Assembly: GCF_039555335.1 (NCBI RefSeq)
Contig: NW_027305501.1
Coordinates: 787,501 to 851,500 of the forward strand
Direction of reading: 5' to 3'
From: Amphiura filiformis
Taxonomy: Eukaryota; Echinodermata; Ophiuroidea; Amphilepidida; Amphiuridae
Length of the DNA: 64,000 nt
Part shown: positions 10,649-23,045 of the stretch, piece by piece
How the letters are laid out: each line of letters opens with the position of its first letter
How positions within the stretch are numbered: position 1 is the first letter of the stretch
The notes under the pieces: model-generated
Databases searched by the model: none
Told to the model about the DNA's origin: nothing
The model's input: only the letters and a program-made list of their open reading frames with translations
Position numbers and translations under genes: made by a program

Positions 10649-13600
10649 TATGAGGTTAAATGGTCGGAAATCTACATACAGGCGTCAACATGGGGAGGGT
10701 GGTTGATATATGGACCACCCCCTTATCAAAATATTGGGGAAGATCCTAATCAATTGGTTATTTTGGCAAAATTGGGTCTTTGAGCTGAGTTGTACTACAG
10801 TTCAAGATATTTTTTTTTTTTGAGTCAAATCGAACACACCGTTCATATTTTATATTTAATTGAAGTAACAAAGGTTTCGCTAAATAAGTTGTTTCTAGAC
10901 TTTTAAACATTTAAAAATGTTTCAGACTCTAAAGTTTGATGCATGATATCTCACAAAATGGCCGCCGTTGGCGCCCATATTGGTTTCCTAATTTGCATAA
11001 TTTATGCGAAAATTACTATTTTGCGTATAATTCAATATATATTTTCATATTAACCATGAAAATGTTAAAATAAAAAAAGTTTGATTAAGATCTTTCTAGC
11101 TTAATCATTTTCTTTCGACAATTGCATACGCGTATCAGTTAGCTGTATAATTACTTCAAATGAATATTATATAAGCCTGTTTTGAACAACTTTTGGAATA
11201 AATTCTCGTAAATTGTATAAAGATTTTGTAACTTCTTGTACAGTATGTAATTACACACCGTTTTGATTAAGTTAAGGGGGAATAATACCCTGATTTTCAT
11301 CAGTACCCCTCTTCTTTTTTTTCTTGCAAATTTATAAAGTACATAAATATGTTCATCACCTCATGTCCTGAACTTATAAAATATATCTACATACAAAGTA
11401 CTTTTAAACCATTTTAGTAAGTCATTTTAGCCCTATATATTTTTTGTTTACTGTATCCTAGTAACTCAGATGCGTGTTTCATAACAAACCATAATTTATT
11501 CTATTCAACATGTTCAAGTGGGGTACATGAATAGAATACATTAAATCCTTTGTTATACTCTCTATAGAAAATCTAGTGGCGCATGCAAAATATATAACAC
11601 TGAATAAATTAAATAAACACTTACACAATGGATGCATAGTCAATTAGTCAATTTAATACTATAATGTGTTGTTAGGAGAAGAAAAGGCTATTAGGTCACC
11701 GTATGTCAGGTTATAGGTCAATTGGTTCAGGTCAAATTTAAGCATCAATTTTGAATACACATGTGGGAGTCTGTGATATCATAATGAGGCATAATTTTGA
11801 TATTCTGTCTTTAACTGGATATATATCGAGAAGTGCAAGGTGGATATACTAATATACCTTGGGATGTAAATGGTGAGTACAATTTAGAATGCCTAGTTGA
11901 GATGGATTTCACAAATAAATATAAAATAGTTACCAAAATCACAAAAGTTAAGCTTACGGAAAACTACCCAATATGGTGGTATAGGTGACAAGAAATACAA
12001 GTTTTTCAACATTGCTGTAGTATGGTTGTGGTAACCTGTTACCTGTGGCTTAATTAAGTTTCAGTGAAATAATGTCGCAAGTTAAAAATACAAAATATAG
12101 CTCAACATTGAAAATAGAAGCATTTTAACCTGTTCCTTTTTTGATAGTTGTGGAGCACCAAGTTCATGAAGTCATAAAAGAAATCAGGAACCACTTATTT
12201 CCATTTTACATATCAACTTTATTTCCTTAATGTGTTAGCAACACATATCCAAAATTTTAACGAAATCCGTTGATAGTAAGCTTTCCAAAATGAAGTGAAT
12301 TTAAATCATCAGTGATGTACCACCTTTTGGCTTCTACTTTTAAAAGCATGTAAGCTACGTTGATACCGATGCCACCAATAAAACGAGAAGATTTGCCCTT
12401 CATTTTGCATACCACTTTGTCCAATTTTTTTTGTAATTTCTTCACAAAATGCAAAAAAAATGCAAACAAAAATCAATGGGTGTAGTACCCCCTTAACAAA
12501 ATCTGAATGTTTGATGAAAAGTAAAATAAGACTGGTAACTATTGCGTACACATGAACAATAAATGCACATTATATACAATGTAATCACTCTAATTTACTA
12601 CTTAGCCGGCAGTTTTCTTCTTTTAAATTACAAAGCTTTGTTGCAATATTCTGGATGGCTGATGTGTATCCTAATTCAGTTGTCCTGCGAAAATCGCTGT
12701 TTAACGAAATCCATCGTACAAATTATATATCCTTTGCGTGTAAAAATAACTTACACAGATAACAATCTCCAAAAATGATGCTTCTTTCACCAATCACTCT
12801 CTTTCTCCAGGAAAAAGCTTATCCACTTCATTGACAGATGTGTTGTTTTATAAACCAGACTCCACCAAGTCGGCAGAAGAATATTAATCCCTTGGAGAGG
12901 AGCATATTCGTGTACTCAAAATCTCCTTTGTTGCTGTTTTAATAGCACAACAATATTGGCTGTGCAAAGTGGTTCACATGTACCTAATTTTTAGGCACAA
13001 CGACGACCAACCCACAGATATCCTCGAATCAATCTCTTCATAATCTGATCAGTGAAAACTCCATTGCTTTCCCCTTTCATACTAAAGTAGTAAAACTGGA
13101 ATTTCCCCAGGTATGATTACTTATTACTGTAATTCTACGTTATAATATCCACGGGGACTTAATTTCCTACATTATACAATACAATGCGATCACATTGAGA
13201 CATGTAGTGATGTGCGATTGCGGGGCAGGGAAAATGAAGGAAAATCGTGTTTTTTAATCATCTTACTTGTATTTGTTGTTATTATTTTGATGAAATAAGA
13301 ATCACAAAATGTTCTGGTATGTATGAACGGAGCACAATCGGCCCAAGGGCATAAACAACATTCATAAAATATATGAATGAATCCCTAAATAAAACAAATT
13401 GTGTGACCATCCACCACAAACCGCTTGTAAAGTCGGCAAATTGTATTTGAATTACAGTGCAAAATGTGCATAAAGGTTGTATACATCAAGTTTGTGTACC
13501 TCAAGTTTGCCCTACATGTTGCTCATTTTGTTAGTGCCAGTTAAACACCTTTTAAGCCAATCATTAATCCTATTGTTGAAGAGGATAATACCTGTGTATA

Positions 13601-13963
13601 TAATTCCTAATATCTCTAGTCTTTGTTTGCTTTGGCTAAATCCTTTCCAAGTGGTGGGTTAAGCAACAATTAAAAATGGAGGACATTCCTGAGCCTTGTT
13701 GACTTAAGAATGATTTGAATTGACCGCCAATATGATCAAATTATATTTATTACCAGCAATGTGGTAAAAGAGACATAATGTAGCACCAAAATCAGGTACC
13801 CTTTTGCTGAAGCAACAAACCATAATTCCGCTTCTGGATATCGTTTATGATAAACATCTGGATAAAGCTTATGATATATATTTTCTAAACACGAAATTGA
13901 CCGGGTCGACTTTACGAGCGTTTCGTGATGGACGGTCACATATAGCTAAATATTGAACGTTTT
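10649..13963. other. Unassigned AT-rich DNA
   Basis: 3.3 kb without a supported gene, RNA gene or repeat pair. Reading frames of 60-80 codons here overlap on both strands and show no domains. The end includes long T and A runs. Confidence 0.5.
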
Positions 13964-15610
13964 AAGGGATCTGGAATGAGCGTTTTGAGCGTTTCGACAG
14001 TATTTTTGTGGGACATGAGAGCACATCAGACATATCGAATTGCATTCTGAATACGAAGAATGTCTTTCTGATATCAAATAATTTTCATTTTTGAAATTCA
14101 CGATACAATACAAATTTTATTACAAATTATTAAAATTTGATATATTTCACATTTTTGCTGAACCATGTTATCAGCCTATAAGAGTAAATGTTACTAGCTT
14201 ACTTACTAGCTTACTTACTAGCTTACTTACTAAGTTACTAGCTTACTAACTGACTAACCATTTGGTCTGAAATGGACATATCTCTAAATGCCACGAAGGT
14301 ATGACCCCATGAGTGGTGTCATATGAAAGAGGACAACATAAAGAATATAATAAAAATATTTCCAAACGTCGGAGGTCATCCAGGGGTCACAGGGGTCAAA
14401 AAAGGTCATTTTAACTGAAAATGCTCCGATTGAGCTTAAATTTAAATGCAATGATCCTTGTGACATTCTAAACATGTTTTAAACATTTAAAAATTTATTT
14501 AAGGTCATTAAGGGGTCATAAAGGGGTCAAAGGTCAAGGTTCTCAAAATGCTCCAATTGAGCTGAAATTTAAAAGCAATGATCCTTATGACATTCTAAAC
14601 ATTTAAAAAATATTTTAAGATTCATTTAAGGTCATTAAAGGGGTTATAAAGGGGTCAAAGGTCAAATTTTCCAAAATGCTCCGATTGAACTGAAATTTAA
14701 ACGCAATGATCCTTATGACATTCTAAACATGTTGAAAATATTTTAAGATTCATTTAAGGTCATTAAGGGGTTATAAAGGGGTCAGAGGTCAAGTTTTCCA
14801 AAATGCTCCGATTGAACTGAAATTTAAACGCAATGATCCTTATGACATTCTAAACATGTTGAAAATATTTTAAAATTCATTAAGGGGCAATAAAGGCATC
14901 AAAGGTCAAGTTTTCAAAATGCTTCAATTGAGCTGAAATTTAAATGCAATGATCCTTATGATATTCTTAACATGTTTTAAATATTTTAAAACTCATTTAA
15001 TGTCATTAAAGGGGTCATACAGAGGTCAAAAGTCAAGTTTTCAAAATGCCAGCTTCTCACTATCAAGGTACCGGTATATTAAAACAGCAATTAATGAAAC
15101 AGTCTTATTAAAATTAATACTATCCTGCACAGTATTGCTGCTTGATCAGATCGTCACAGTCATCCGCCTAACTTACCTCGTGCCCTTGCAAAGGGCACAG
15201 TTGCTCTAGTTTATTTTATATTCTTTACTTTTCCTCTTTCATTAACACCACTTGGGCGGTCATACCTTCGTAGCATTTCAAGATTATGTCCATTACAGAC
15301 TCCGGGTGACAGTGGTATAGGCCTACCACAATATACTGCCGAAGCCACATGGTTCAGCTATGGTGCGGTTATCGCTCTAGTTGATATATAACAGTCCTCG
15401 AAGTAAATTTTATAAATCTAATGTTATATTCTTAAAGTGTATTTAGCTGGGAGGAAAAGTGACGATCAATTGAAAATTTTGACCTTTCATATTGAAGATA
15501 TGGATTTTTTTCCCAAAAAGACCTATTTTTTTTGGTGTTTTGGGAAAAAATCCATATCTTCAATACGAAAGGTCAAAAAATTTTAAAGCGGGTTTGTTAC
15601 TTTTTTTGAG
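13964..15610. repeat. Palindromic MITE (family A), split by an insertion
   Basis: 13964-14160 matches one arm of the complete element at 44007-44671 (start AGGGATCTGGAATGAGCG; shared CATATCGAATTGCATTCTG). 15384-15600 matches that element's central part, including the hairpin around GAAGATATGGATTTTTT. The arm at the far right is missing. The intervening 14161-15383 is foreign sequence (see the next entry). Other family A copies lie at 19745-19937 and 28109-28301. Confidence 0.8.
14272..15294. repeat. TIR-bounded segment with 127-bp tandem array
   Basis: The ends AATGGACATATCTCTAAATG and its imperfect complement at 15258-15294 (both containing GAAGGTATGACC or GGTCATACCTTC) suggest an inserted element. 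Inside are about five copies of a unit whose marker ATGCTCCGATTGAGCTGAAA falls at 14423, 14550, 14678, 14805, 14921 and a truncated 15048, giving spacings of 127, 128, 127, 116 and 127. Each unit has GGGGTCAAAGGTCA-like sequence. Just upstream (14192-14255) is a short run of TTACTTACTAGC repeats. Confidence 0.8.
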
Positions 15611-15872
15611 ATATTTATAATATAGGGCTATTCTTATACCATGTGGGTAACAAGATTCACTACCCTTTTATTATTTAATTAGTTATTTGATTTAATCTCA
15701 CATTTTAGAATCTCTCTGAATTAAATGTCCTCGATTTGAAGAACAGTCTGTGTGCAAGCTGTTAGGGGTTTACTATACGGCCCTGTCGATAAAGTCGATG
15801 GGGAAAAATAAGCAATAGCGCCATCGATTCTTAGTAGCGGCCGAAGCATTTAAAATTGAGGGTTATTTTGTT
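15611..15872. other. Unassigned flank of the 5.4-kb unit
   Basis: Low-complexity AT-rich sequence with no recognisable feature; it forms the outer left flank of the inverted pair. Confidence 0.5.
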
Positions 15873-15956
15873 CATAGGGCCTGCACTTTGGCTCGTTTTT
15901 TGCAGGTTTACATGGTCCAATAATCACAAGATGACTGACATGTGGTAACAAAGGAA

Positions 15957-18229
15957 CAGAGATGTATCGTTCGAGTCCGGACTCGGACTCGAGTCCGGAC
16001 TCGAGTCCACTTTTTGTTAGACTCGGACTTGGCTCGGACTCGGACACAAAAAGACTCGGCTCGGCTCGGACTCGGACACAAAAGGACTCGGACTCGAAGG
16101 CGAGTCCGGTCCGAGTCCAGTCCAATGTCCAATCCTATGTAAAATGTGAAATGATTATCTAAAAATGTAAAAATAGATCTCAAATTTGTTGACTTTACTT
16201 ATTTGGCCATTTTCCAAATTAATTGGGGCTGTCAAATCTGTGACCTGTTATTATTCCTACATATCCACCAAATTATTTACATTTATCTGTCACTTAGCAG
16301 AATCATATTTTTGTTATCATTTAAAATGAAATAATTGATAATTAATCAAATGCATAATTTTATTAAATATTTGGACTATATAAAAATTTCTACAATGTAA
16401 GACTTCTTTCATGGAACTTTCCAATCCATTAAGCTCTTGAAAGAGAAACATGCACACTGGACTGGACGATACATCTCAGCTCCCACTCAGTAGGGCTATA
16501 GTTTGCATGTGCTCAGTAAGTGAGTACACATGACATTTGTGTGGGCCAATTTTGAAAATATGTTTAGAATTATAAAGGTGAATTTCTGTTAGTATTATTA
16601 TTATTATAATGATGATGATGTTAATTTTCTATAATGTATTTGAATATATTGCAATTCATTTACATGTAATACTGCACACAGCCTATAGGTATGCCAGGCA
16701 AACCTATCTGCTAGTCAGCCAAATTCGCCTAGAACACAATACATATTATCATAGAAATTTAAAAGAACAGGTAGGTCAAGGAAACCTACATAAATATGTT
16801 GTCTATATTTCACTTGACCCAAATATATGATTTTTTTATGGCGATGAGACACTCGCACATGGAATTTTGACCTGGATTTTGATAGCAGTTCCACATAGAA
16901 AAGCTGCTATCATCATGAGACTAAGATCTAGAAACACCACCGAAATATCAGACAAACTAGTACCTAGACCAGTGACTTTGACTCGCGTAGTGAAGCGAAC
17001 ACTGCTTAGCAATGACTTGAACAAGGACGCATACCCGGACGCAAGCAAGCAGATAATGTTCGCGTCTACAGAACAGGTTGCATTTGACGCGGGCGATAAC
17101 GGCGCAGTAACCACGCAACCGAGAGCGTCAGAATGTACGCGATTATCTCCGCGCCTAGTAACCCCGTCAATTCGTCAATATCACCTTGGATACAGGGCTT
17201 CACCTCCCGCTGTGGTAAGGGATGGGCAGTCATAGGTCCAGGTGGTATGTCTATGACCGAAATGTTGTTTTGTTAGCTGAATGGAATCTTTTTGATGAAA
17301 GTCAATCTTTGACAAGATGTAACTTTGCTACGGAAAGTGCTATGACAAAACGGTTTTCAGTTTTGAGTTTATTTACTCCAGGGCTTTAATTTGATATATA
17401 AAATGATGCAGTTTGATGGCAAATTTGAATTCACCTGGCACACCTACAGCCTTGTCCCTAGGCACAATTAAGTTAACTGTGAGTTTACATGTAGTGTGCT
17501 ACACACACACCCCCACACACAAAATACCCCCACGTGCCTGCTGTCTGATAGTCTTGATACAGGTACTAGGTGGTCTGATACGTGTAGTTTTTACCTTTAG
17601 GAGTAACCTATTCATGGACATGAAGAAAGTGTGTACGGTTGGTTGGTTGAGTCAACAGTGTTGGGTGGGGTTTGGTAGAGTGGGGTGTGGTGTGATGCAG
17701 GGAGTGACCTTCTCATCACATTTCTACAATTTTATCATCACAATGCCATAAAATTATGCGGAAACTTTAAAATTGACCTTTTTCAGCAAATTTGTATTGT
17801 AAATTTTTCAAATAAGAAATAAAATATAAAATTTGGCTCCATTTTTGCAAATAATGACCCATTTTTTCAAAATGTTGTACCAAATGACCCCTTTTTTCAA
17901 AATTTTATACCCAATTACCCCTTTTTCATTTTGTTATACCCAAACTAAGCAATGCCAATAGGTAGATACCTGTCACATTAAAGTTGAATGACCCCCCCCA
18001 CCACCACCACCACCGGCATGGACTCTCACCCCGAGTCCGGACTCGAGCCGGACTCGAGTCCGGACTCGGTCTTATTTTGTTGGACTCGGACTTGGCTCGA
18101 CTCAGCACCCCTGGACTTGGACTCGAGTCCGGACTCGGACACAAAAGGACTCGGACTTGGCTCGGACTCGGATACAAATGGACTCGGCTCGGCTCGGACT
18201 CGGACAAGCTGGACTCGGGTACAAGTCTG
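15957..18229. mobile_element. hAT-type element with subterminal GGACTCGAGTCC arrays
   Basis: The 8-bp duplication CAAAGGAA lies at 15949-15956 and 18230-18237. The right arm of the inverted pair has the uninterrupted site with one CAAAGGAA at 29810-29817. The ends are CAGAGATGTATCG and, inverted, CAGACTTGTACCCGAG. An 8-bp duplication and CAG-starting ends are hallmarks of the hAT superfamily. Just inside each end is an array of CGGACTCGAGTCC units (about 15965-16125 and 18025-18220), itself self-complementary. The interior is AT-rich, with a moderately GC-rich island at 16850-17240. No hAT transposase domain is recognisable. Confidence 0.88.
16867..17235 (+). CDS. Hypothetical 122-residue frame inside the hAT element
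   Basis: This open frame lies in the only part of the hAT element with higher GC content and balanced composition. The protein is basic at the start (RKAAIIMRLRSRN) and has no motif I recognise, in particular no hAT dimerisation or zinc-finger signature. The opposite strand is also open over much of the same stretch (16836-17114), which weakens the case. It could be a captured host fragment or chance. Confidence 0.2.
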   Translation: MTWILIAVPHRKAAIIMRLRSRNTTEISDKLVPRPVTLTRVVKRTLLSNDLNKDAYPDASKQIMFASTEQVAFDAGDNGAVTTQPRASECTRLSPRLVTPSIRQYHLGYRASPPAVVRDGQS

Positions 18230-18599
18230 CAAAGGAAGCAGTCACTGCAATTTGATTATGTCCCATATGATTGGCCATTCAAGACACCCATGTGAATATA
18301 CTATAGCGGCCTTTTCAAAATATAATACCTGTTTGCTTGATTGCATTGACAATACCCGGGAACAATAGGCCTACACACAGTATATGCATTAGACAAACTT
18401 TTTACAATAAGCATGATAAGTGATGATGTGACCTCCAGATTTATACATCGTTCGTCTCGCACACTGACAACATTTGATTGAATGGACTGTAGGCTACTGC
18501 GCCGTGATTACGGTGTAGGACACTTTTCAAATCCTTTGTTTGGAGCCAATCAATAAAAGCATGCAGGGCCTCTATACTCATGTACAGTTTATCCCTTAC

Positions 18600-19445
18600 A
18601 TAACCTATGTCTTGAATAAGCTGGCAAAGTTATGTAATAATCGGATTAATACTATATATATAGCAGTAGGTAAAAATAAGTTTTGAATAATCCGCGCTAC
18701 AAAGTCCCATTCAGTGATCCCAGCGAAAGTGAAAAAAAAAATCAAATTGTTACGTTTATAAATTTTTTTAATGAAAAACAAATGGCAAAAAAACAAAACA
18801 GGAAAACGACAGTATTGACGAAGTTGAAGCCCCATTCAAATACATGTAGCTAATTTATATACTGTCAGTACCGGTATATAAATTACAGACTCACGTAAAT
18901 GCATTATTTTTTGCCTTAGACACACGGCTTTCGGCTGAACCACTGCACTAGCAAGCTTTGTTAGCACATCTATGACAATGACGAAAGGTACAAAATCAGC
19001 CATGTAAGGCCTTTAGATAGCAGAAGACACCAAATGACCAAATTGGTGTTTTATGACCTTTGACATTCTTTTGTGGCGAGTGACATGGTCTTTCAATTCA
19101 CGCCGAGTGTCCTTGACAGGTTTGACTATGCTTCAGTGGTCATGAAAGAATTCAAAAGATAACCTCTGCCCCAATAATCCCAAGCAATTGTCTGAAACTG
19201 CTCCTCGGATCATAAGAACTCAGTCCTCAAATGATAGTCATAGTAATGTCCAAAATATAAAAATTACTGACTATCATTGAAGACCGAGTTCCGCAGTCTA
19301 GTATCCAAAATCTGAATTTTGATGATTTTTACGACCGTCGGGATGAAAAAAAAAATCACTGAATATTCCTTTAGTTCCCTCCTCTCCTTACCCTGGCAAT
19401 ATAAATCAAAGAAAAATAAATAAAACAAGAAAAGAAAAAAAAAAG
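18600..19445. repeat. Internal inverted arm (left) of the 5.4-kb unit
   Basis: The sequence from about 18600 to 19445 is matched in inverted orientation by about 22320-23045. Shared blocks include TTCACTTTCGCTGGGATCAC, GAAGCCCCATTCAAATA, GGACACTCGGCGTGAATTGA and TTAGTTCCCTCCTCTCCTTA. Identity is lower than between the two whole units, so this internal fold-back is older than the 5.4-kb duplication. Confidence 0.85.
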
Positions 19446-19937
19446 ACAAAGAAAATTATGAAATAATACTAGTAATAATTATCGGGAATGGTTTCTGTTA
19501 ATTTTGAGCTGAAATAATAAGGTAAAGTGAAAGAAACACTGCTTGTTATTTTGGCCGTTTAACACGCAGTTCTATGGGAGGACATTATGACTTTATGTCG
19601 AACTTTGCTCTATTTACCTACAAACACAAGCAATTTGGCTGATTCCATTTAGGTGCAAGTTGTAAACATTACAAATATGCTAAAAAATCAGGTTTGAAAA
19701 AAATTAACCAAATTCATATTATAAGATCGTACATTATGACTTTAAGGGATCTGGAATGAGCGTTTTGAGCGTTTCGATAGTATTTTTGTGGGACATGAGA
19801 GCACATCAGACATATCGAATTGCATTCTGAATACGAAGAATGTCTTTCTGATATCAAATAAATTTCATTGAAATTTATGATATAATACAAATTTTATGAC
19901 AAATTATTAAAATTTTATATTTTTCACATTTTTGATA

Positions 19938-21066
19938 CAGGCTGTATCAAAATGATTGGTACCGAAGACTTTTAATTTTTTGCAGATTTTTTAAAACTAT
20001 TTTTGTGCCAGTTTGGGGTTAATTGTTTAAATATGTGTAATTATAGTAGTGTTATCTTCTCTAAGAATTTTAGATCATAAAGATAGCACATTCTATTCAG
20101 AAGTTACAGGATTCTAAAGGAAAGTAGGTGTTTTTACACTTTTCATCGTAACGCTGGATCAGTAGAGCACCATTTTCAAAGCTCTATTTTAATGCAAATA
20201 CCTTGTGAGGATGATATGTTGAAAATCATGGAAATGTTTAATATTTTCCCTGCCTATTTTTTAATTCATAATATATATCAATGTAATAATCAATATTTAT
20301 TGCTTGAGAGTAATATTATTCACTTGAATAATTTAGGTGGGATGAAAGAAGTTTGTGTATCAACACCATCCAGGGCGGTAATTTAAGTTGTATTTTTGAG
20401 ATTACTCTAAGTAGATGGTGTGCCAGAATGGCTATACTGTAGACAGTGTAAGTTAGTTTAGACCTGGTAAGAGTTATTGGAATGGCTCCACAGTTTTCCA
20501 CACTTCAGTGTGCATTCATAGTTAAGAATCACTGGTCGACACGAAGCTATAGAGAAGTACAGGGAAGATTTAGGAGACAGTTTCTAAGAGCAAGGCGTAT
20601 CCCATGCAAACATGCTATAACTTGCAATGCTTCAAAATTTGATATGGGCAGTTATAGAATGGACCCATCCCAGTTGTTAAGTTCTTTCAAGATAGGGCTT
20701 CACCTCACACTGCCTGGGTCGTAAGGCAAGGACTTCAGGAACTATCTTTCTAAAAGCATGTGCAAAGCAATTTTATGTTATGTATACTGAGGTGAGATAT
20801 TGAAAGTATGTATGCAATAAATGGTGCAAGCAGTGAACCTATTCATCTTGTGTTGTGTAAGTAAAACCATAATTACGTCGATCTTCGTTTATATGACAAT
20901 AGCTCCCAGATGCATCAACCTATCAACTTCAGATTAATAGATCAATAAGTTAACATATGCCCTTTCTATTTATAGTACAAAAACTATATTAATTAGCAAT
21001 TTTATATTTTTGATATATTTTTGAAAATGTCATATAGCCCGGTACCAATCATTTTGATACACCCTG
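19938..21066 (+). mobile_element. TA-flanked mariner-like element, nested (left copy)
   Basis: The ends are CAGGCTGTATCAAAATGATT and, inverted, CAGGGTGTATCAAAATGATT, each flanked by TA. It interrupts a family A MITE: 19745-19937 and the block from 21067 (TATAACAGTCCTCGAAGT) are joined in family A elsewhere. It encodes only the short frame described next and lacks the catalytic DDE part, so it is a non-autonomous deletion derivative. The identical nesting at 26980-28108 shows it was present before the host unit was duplicated. Confidence 0.88.
20482..20724 (+). pseudogene. Truncated mariner-type transposase N-terminus (HTH, DUF4817-like)
   Basis: 80 codons starting MAPQFSTLQCAFIVKNHW. The arrangement FS-x-FIVK-x-W-x-T-S-x-REV-x-x-RF-x-x-F fits the N-terminal helix-turn-helix (DUF4817) found on mariner-like transposases, which binds the element's inverted repeats. 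The catalytic DDE domain is absent: the frame ends at TAA after about 80 residues, where a full protein would have about 350. The second copy (27323-27565, minus strand) has Lys for Asn at residue 17, the only protein difference. The family assignment is from pattern recognition and should be tested with a profile search. Confidence 0.6.
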
Positions 21067-22113
21067 TATATAACAGTCCTCGAAGTAAATATCATAAATC
21101 TAATGATATATTCTTAAACAGTCCCTGGCATACCATACATGTATAGTCCTATGTATAGTAATTTTGCTTTATCTGTTTTGTGCTGTTTAAACAAATAGTT
21201 AAACATAATTTCCATAAAATGTAAGCTTTTACTGTCAGATATGTCCCCTTTTAATTTTGAGCAGAACAAGTGAGGTAAAGCAAAGAGGTGTGTGTGTGTG
21301 TGGGGGTGCGTATGTGTGTCCTGCACGCGTATTTTTTTTCTGTAACTATAATGGGACGCAATACGATACCGGTATGTTATAAGAATCAAACTTACAAGAA
21401 AAATGGCTCTTGTCAAATCCTACAATTCTGTCAGAGAAAATATGCATATTTGCATTAAATTTTTAATTAATTGACATAATTGATTAATTAATAAATATTT
21501 TATTTAATGATTTACCATAATTCCAAACATGTCAAACAATGTGTCAAATTAAAGCTAATTAAATGCTTTATAAATTGGTCAGATAGAGCACATTTTGCAG
21601 AATGCATTTAGTATTTTAGTTACATGACTCCAAACATTCTATTCCAATTCCAAGGAGCTGTACTTTTAAAATCCGCGCCTAATCAATAATAATAGTCTTT
21701 CACTCCATTGTCAAACCTAGAGTGTGATGGTTTTGTAGCAGATGACAGTGCTCATTCAAGCCTGTCAAGGTCAGTTAGTAGCCACTTGCTGAATGGATGG
21801 CCATTATCAGCTATCAAAGAGATGCCTTGTGCAGCTGCCAATCACAGTAGAGGTTTGATAACATTTTGTTAAAAACCCAAATGTGATATAAGGACAAAGC
21901 TGTGCATGTTGGTACTTTTAATTGTTTGGATTCTTATGTTGAAATGCCCTTGTATTAGTATTTTTATGTGTAGTGTATATTGTTCATAAATTATATAGCT
22001 TTTAAATTATGGGCATTTTTGCTCTGTTGCACTGTACCATTATGGAATATGAGCAAATCAATTACCGACACAAGCAGGTATACAGTGCATTATTTTATTT
22101 TTATTTCGTATCT

Positions 22114-22211
22114 CAGGAGCACAGCTCACTTGGTAAGGCATCAGAATTTTGTTCACGAGCGCTTCGAACTTTAAATCGGAAGGTGGTGAGTTCGAGCCTC
22201 ATCACGGTCAC
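22114..22211 (+). repeat. tRNA-derived SINE head (left unit)
   Basis: GGAGCACAGCTCACTTGGTA resembles an A box and GGTGAGTTCGAGCCTCATCA a B box, separated as in a class II tRNA with a long variable arm. A T/C-rich tract follows (22250-22330). The stretch cannot fold into a normal tRNA with an intact anticodon arm, so I call it a SINE head or tRNA pseudogene rather than a tRNA gene. The same sequence is at 25833-25930 on the minus strand. Confidence 0.65.
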
Positions 22212-22319
22212 ATTAATTTTATATACCAAATATTGTTCGAACTTTTCATATTTGTTTTTCTTTTATTGTTTCTTTTCTTTGTCTTTTTTTTCTTGTTTTC
22301 TTTTTTTTCTTCTTTTTTT

Positions 22320-23045
22320 TTCTTTGATTCATATTGCCAAGGTAAGGAGAGGAGGGAACTAACGGCCCATTCAGTGATTTTTTCATCCGGACGATCGTAA
22401 AAATCATCAAAATTCAGATTTTGTACTGCGGAACTCAGTCTTCAATGATATAGTAGTCAGTAATAATCTTTTGGTCATTATATGACTATCATCATTTGAC
22501 GACTGAGTTCTTATGATACATCATCCGAAAAACAGTTTCAGACAATTGCTTGGGATTGTTGGGGCAGAGGTTATCTTTTGAATTCTTTCATGACCACTGA
22601 AGCAGAGTCAAACATGTCAAGGACACTCGGCGTGAATTGAACTGACCATGTCACTCGCCACAAAAAGAATGTCAAAGGTCATAAAACATCAATTTGGTGT
22701 CTTCTGCTAGTGGTTCAGCCAAAAGCCGTGTAGGCCTATTTAAGACAAAAATAATGCATTTACGTGAATCTGTAATTACAGACAGTATATAAATTAGCTA
22801 CATGTAGGCCTATTTGAATGGGGCTTCAACTTCGTCGATACTGCCGTTTTCTTGGGTTTTTTGCCAATTTTTTTAATTAAAAATTTTAATAAAAGTAACA
22901 ATTTGATTTTTTTTTTTCACTTTCGCTGGGATCACTGAACTGGGCTTTGCAACGCGATAGGCCTATATTCAATACTTGTATTCACCTACTGTTATAGCAT
23001 TAGTCCGATTATTACACAACTTCGCCAGCGTATTCAAGACATACA
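22320..23045. repeat. Internal inverted arm (right) of the 5.4-kb unit
   Basis: This is the inverted partner of about 18600-19445. Beyond it, 23040-23300 includes a block (GATTACGGTGAAGGACACCG, GGTTCAAATCCTTTG) that recurs at about 18500-18545 in direct orientation and at 46810-46870. GGTTCAAATCC is close to a Pol III B box, so this block may also descend from a tRNA-like promoter. Confidence 0.75.

Noticed and set aside
12257-12551. Overlapping minus-strand frames near 12.3-12.5 kb
   Set aside because: Two different frames overlap, with Phe/Lys-rich AT-driven composition and no domain.
17926-18368. Several overlapping Ser/Arg/Asp-rich frames
   Set aside because: They are the GGACTCGAGTCC array read in different frames; the same is true at 15850-16183.
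22114-22211. A functional tRNA gene
   Set aside because: A and B box-like blocks exist, but the anticodon region and acceptor stem do not fold properly; a SINE head explains it better.
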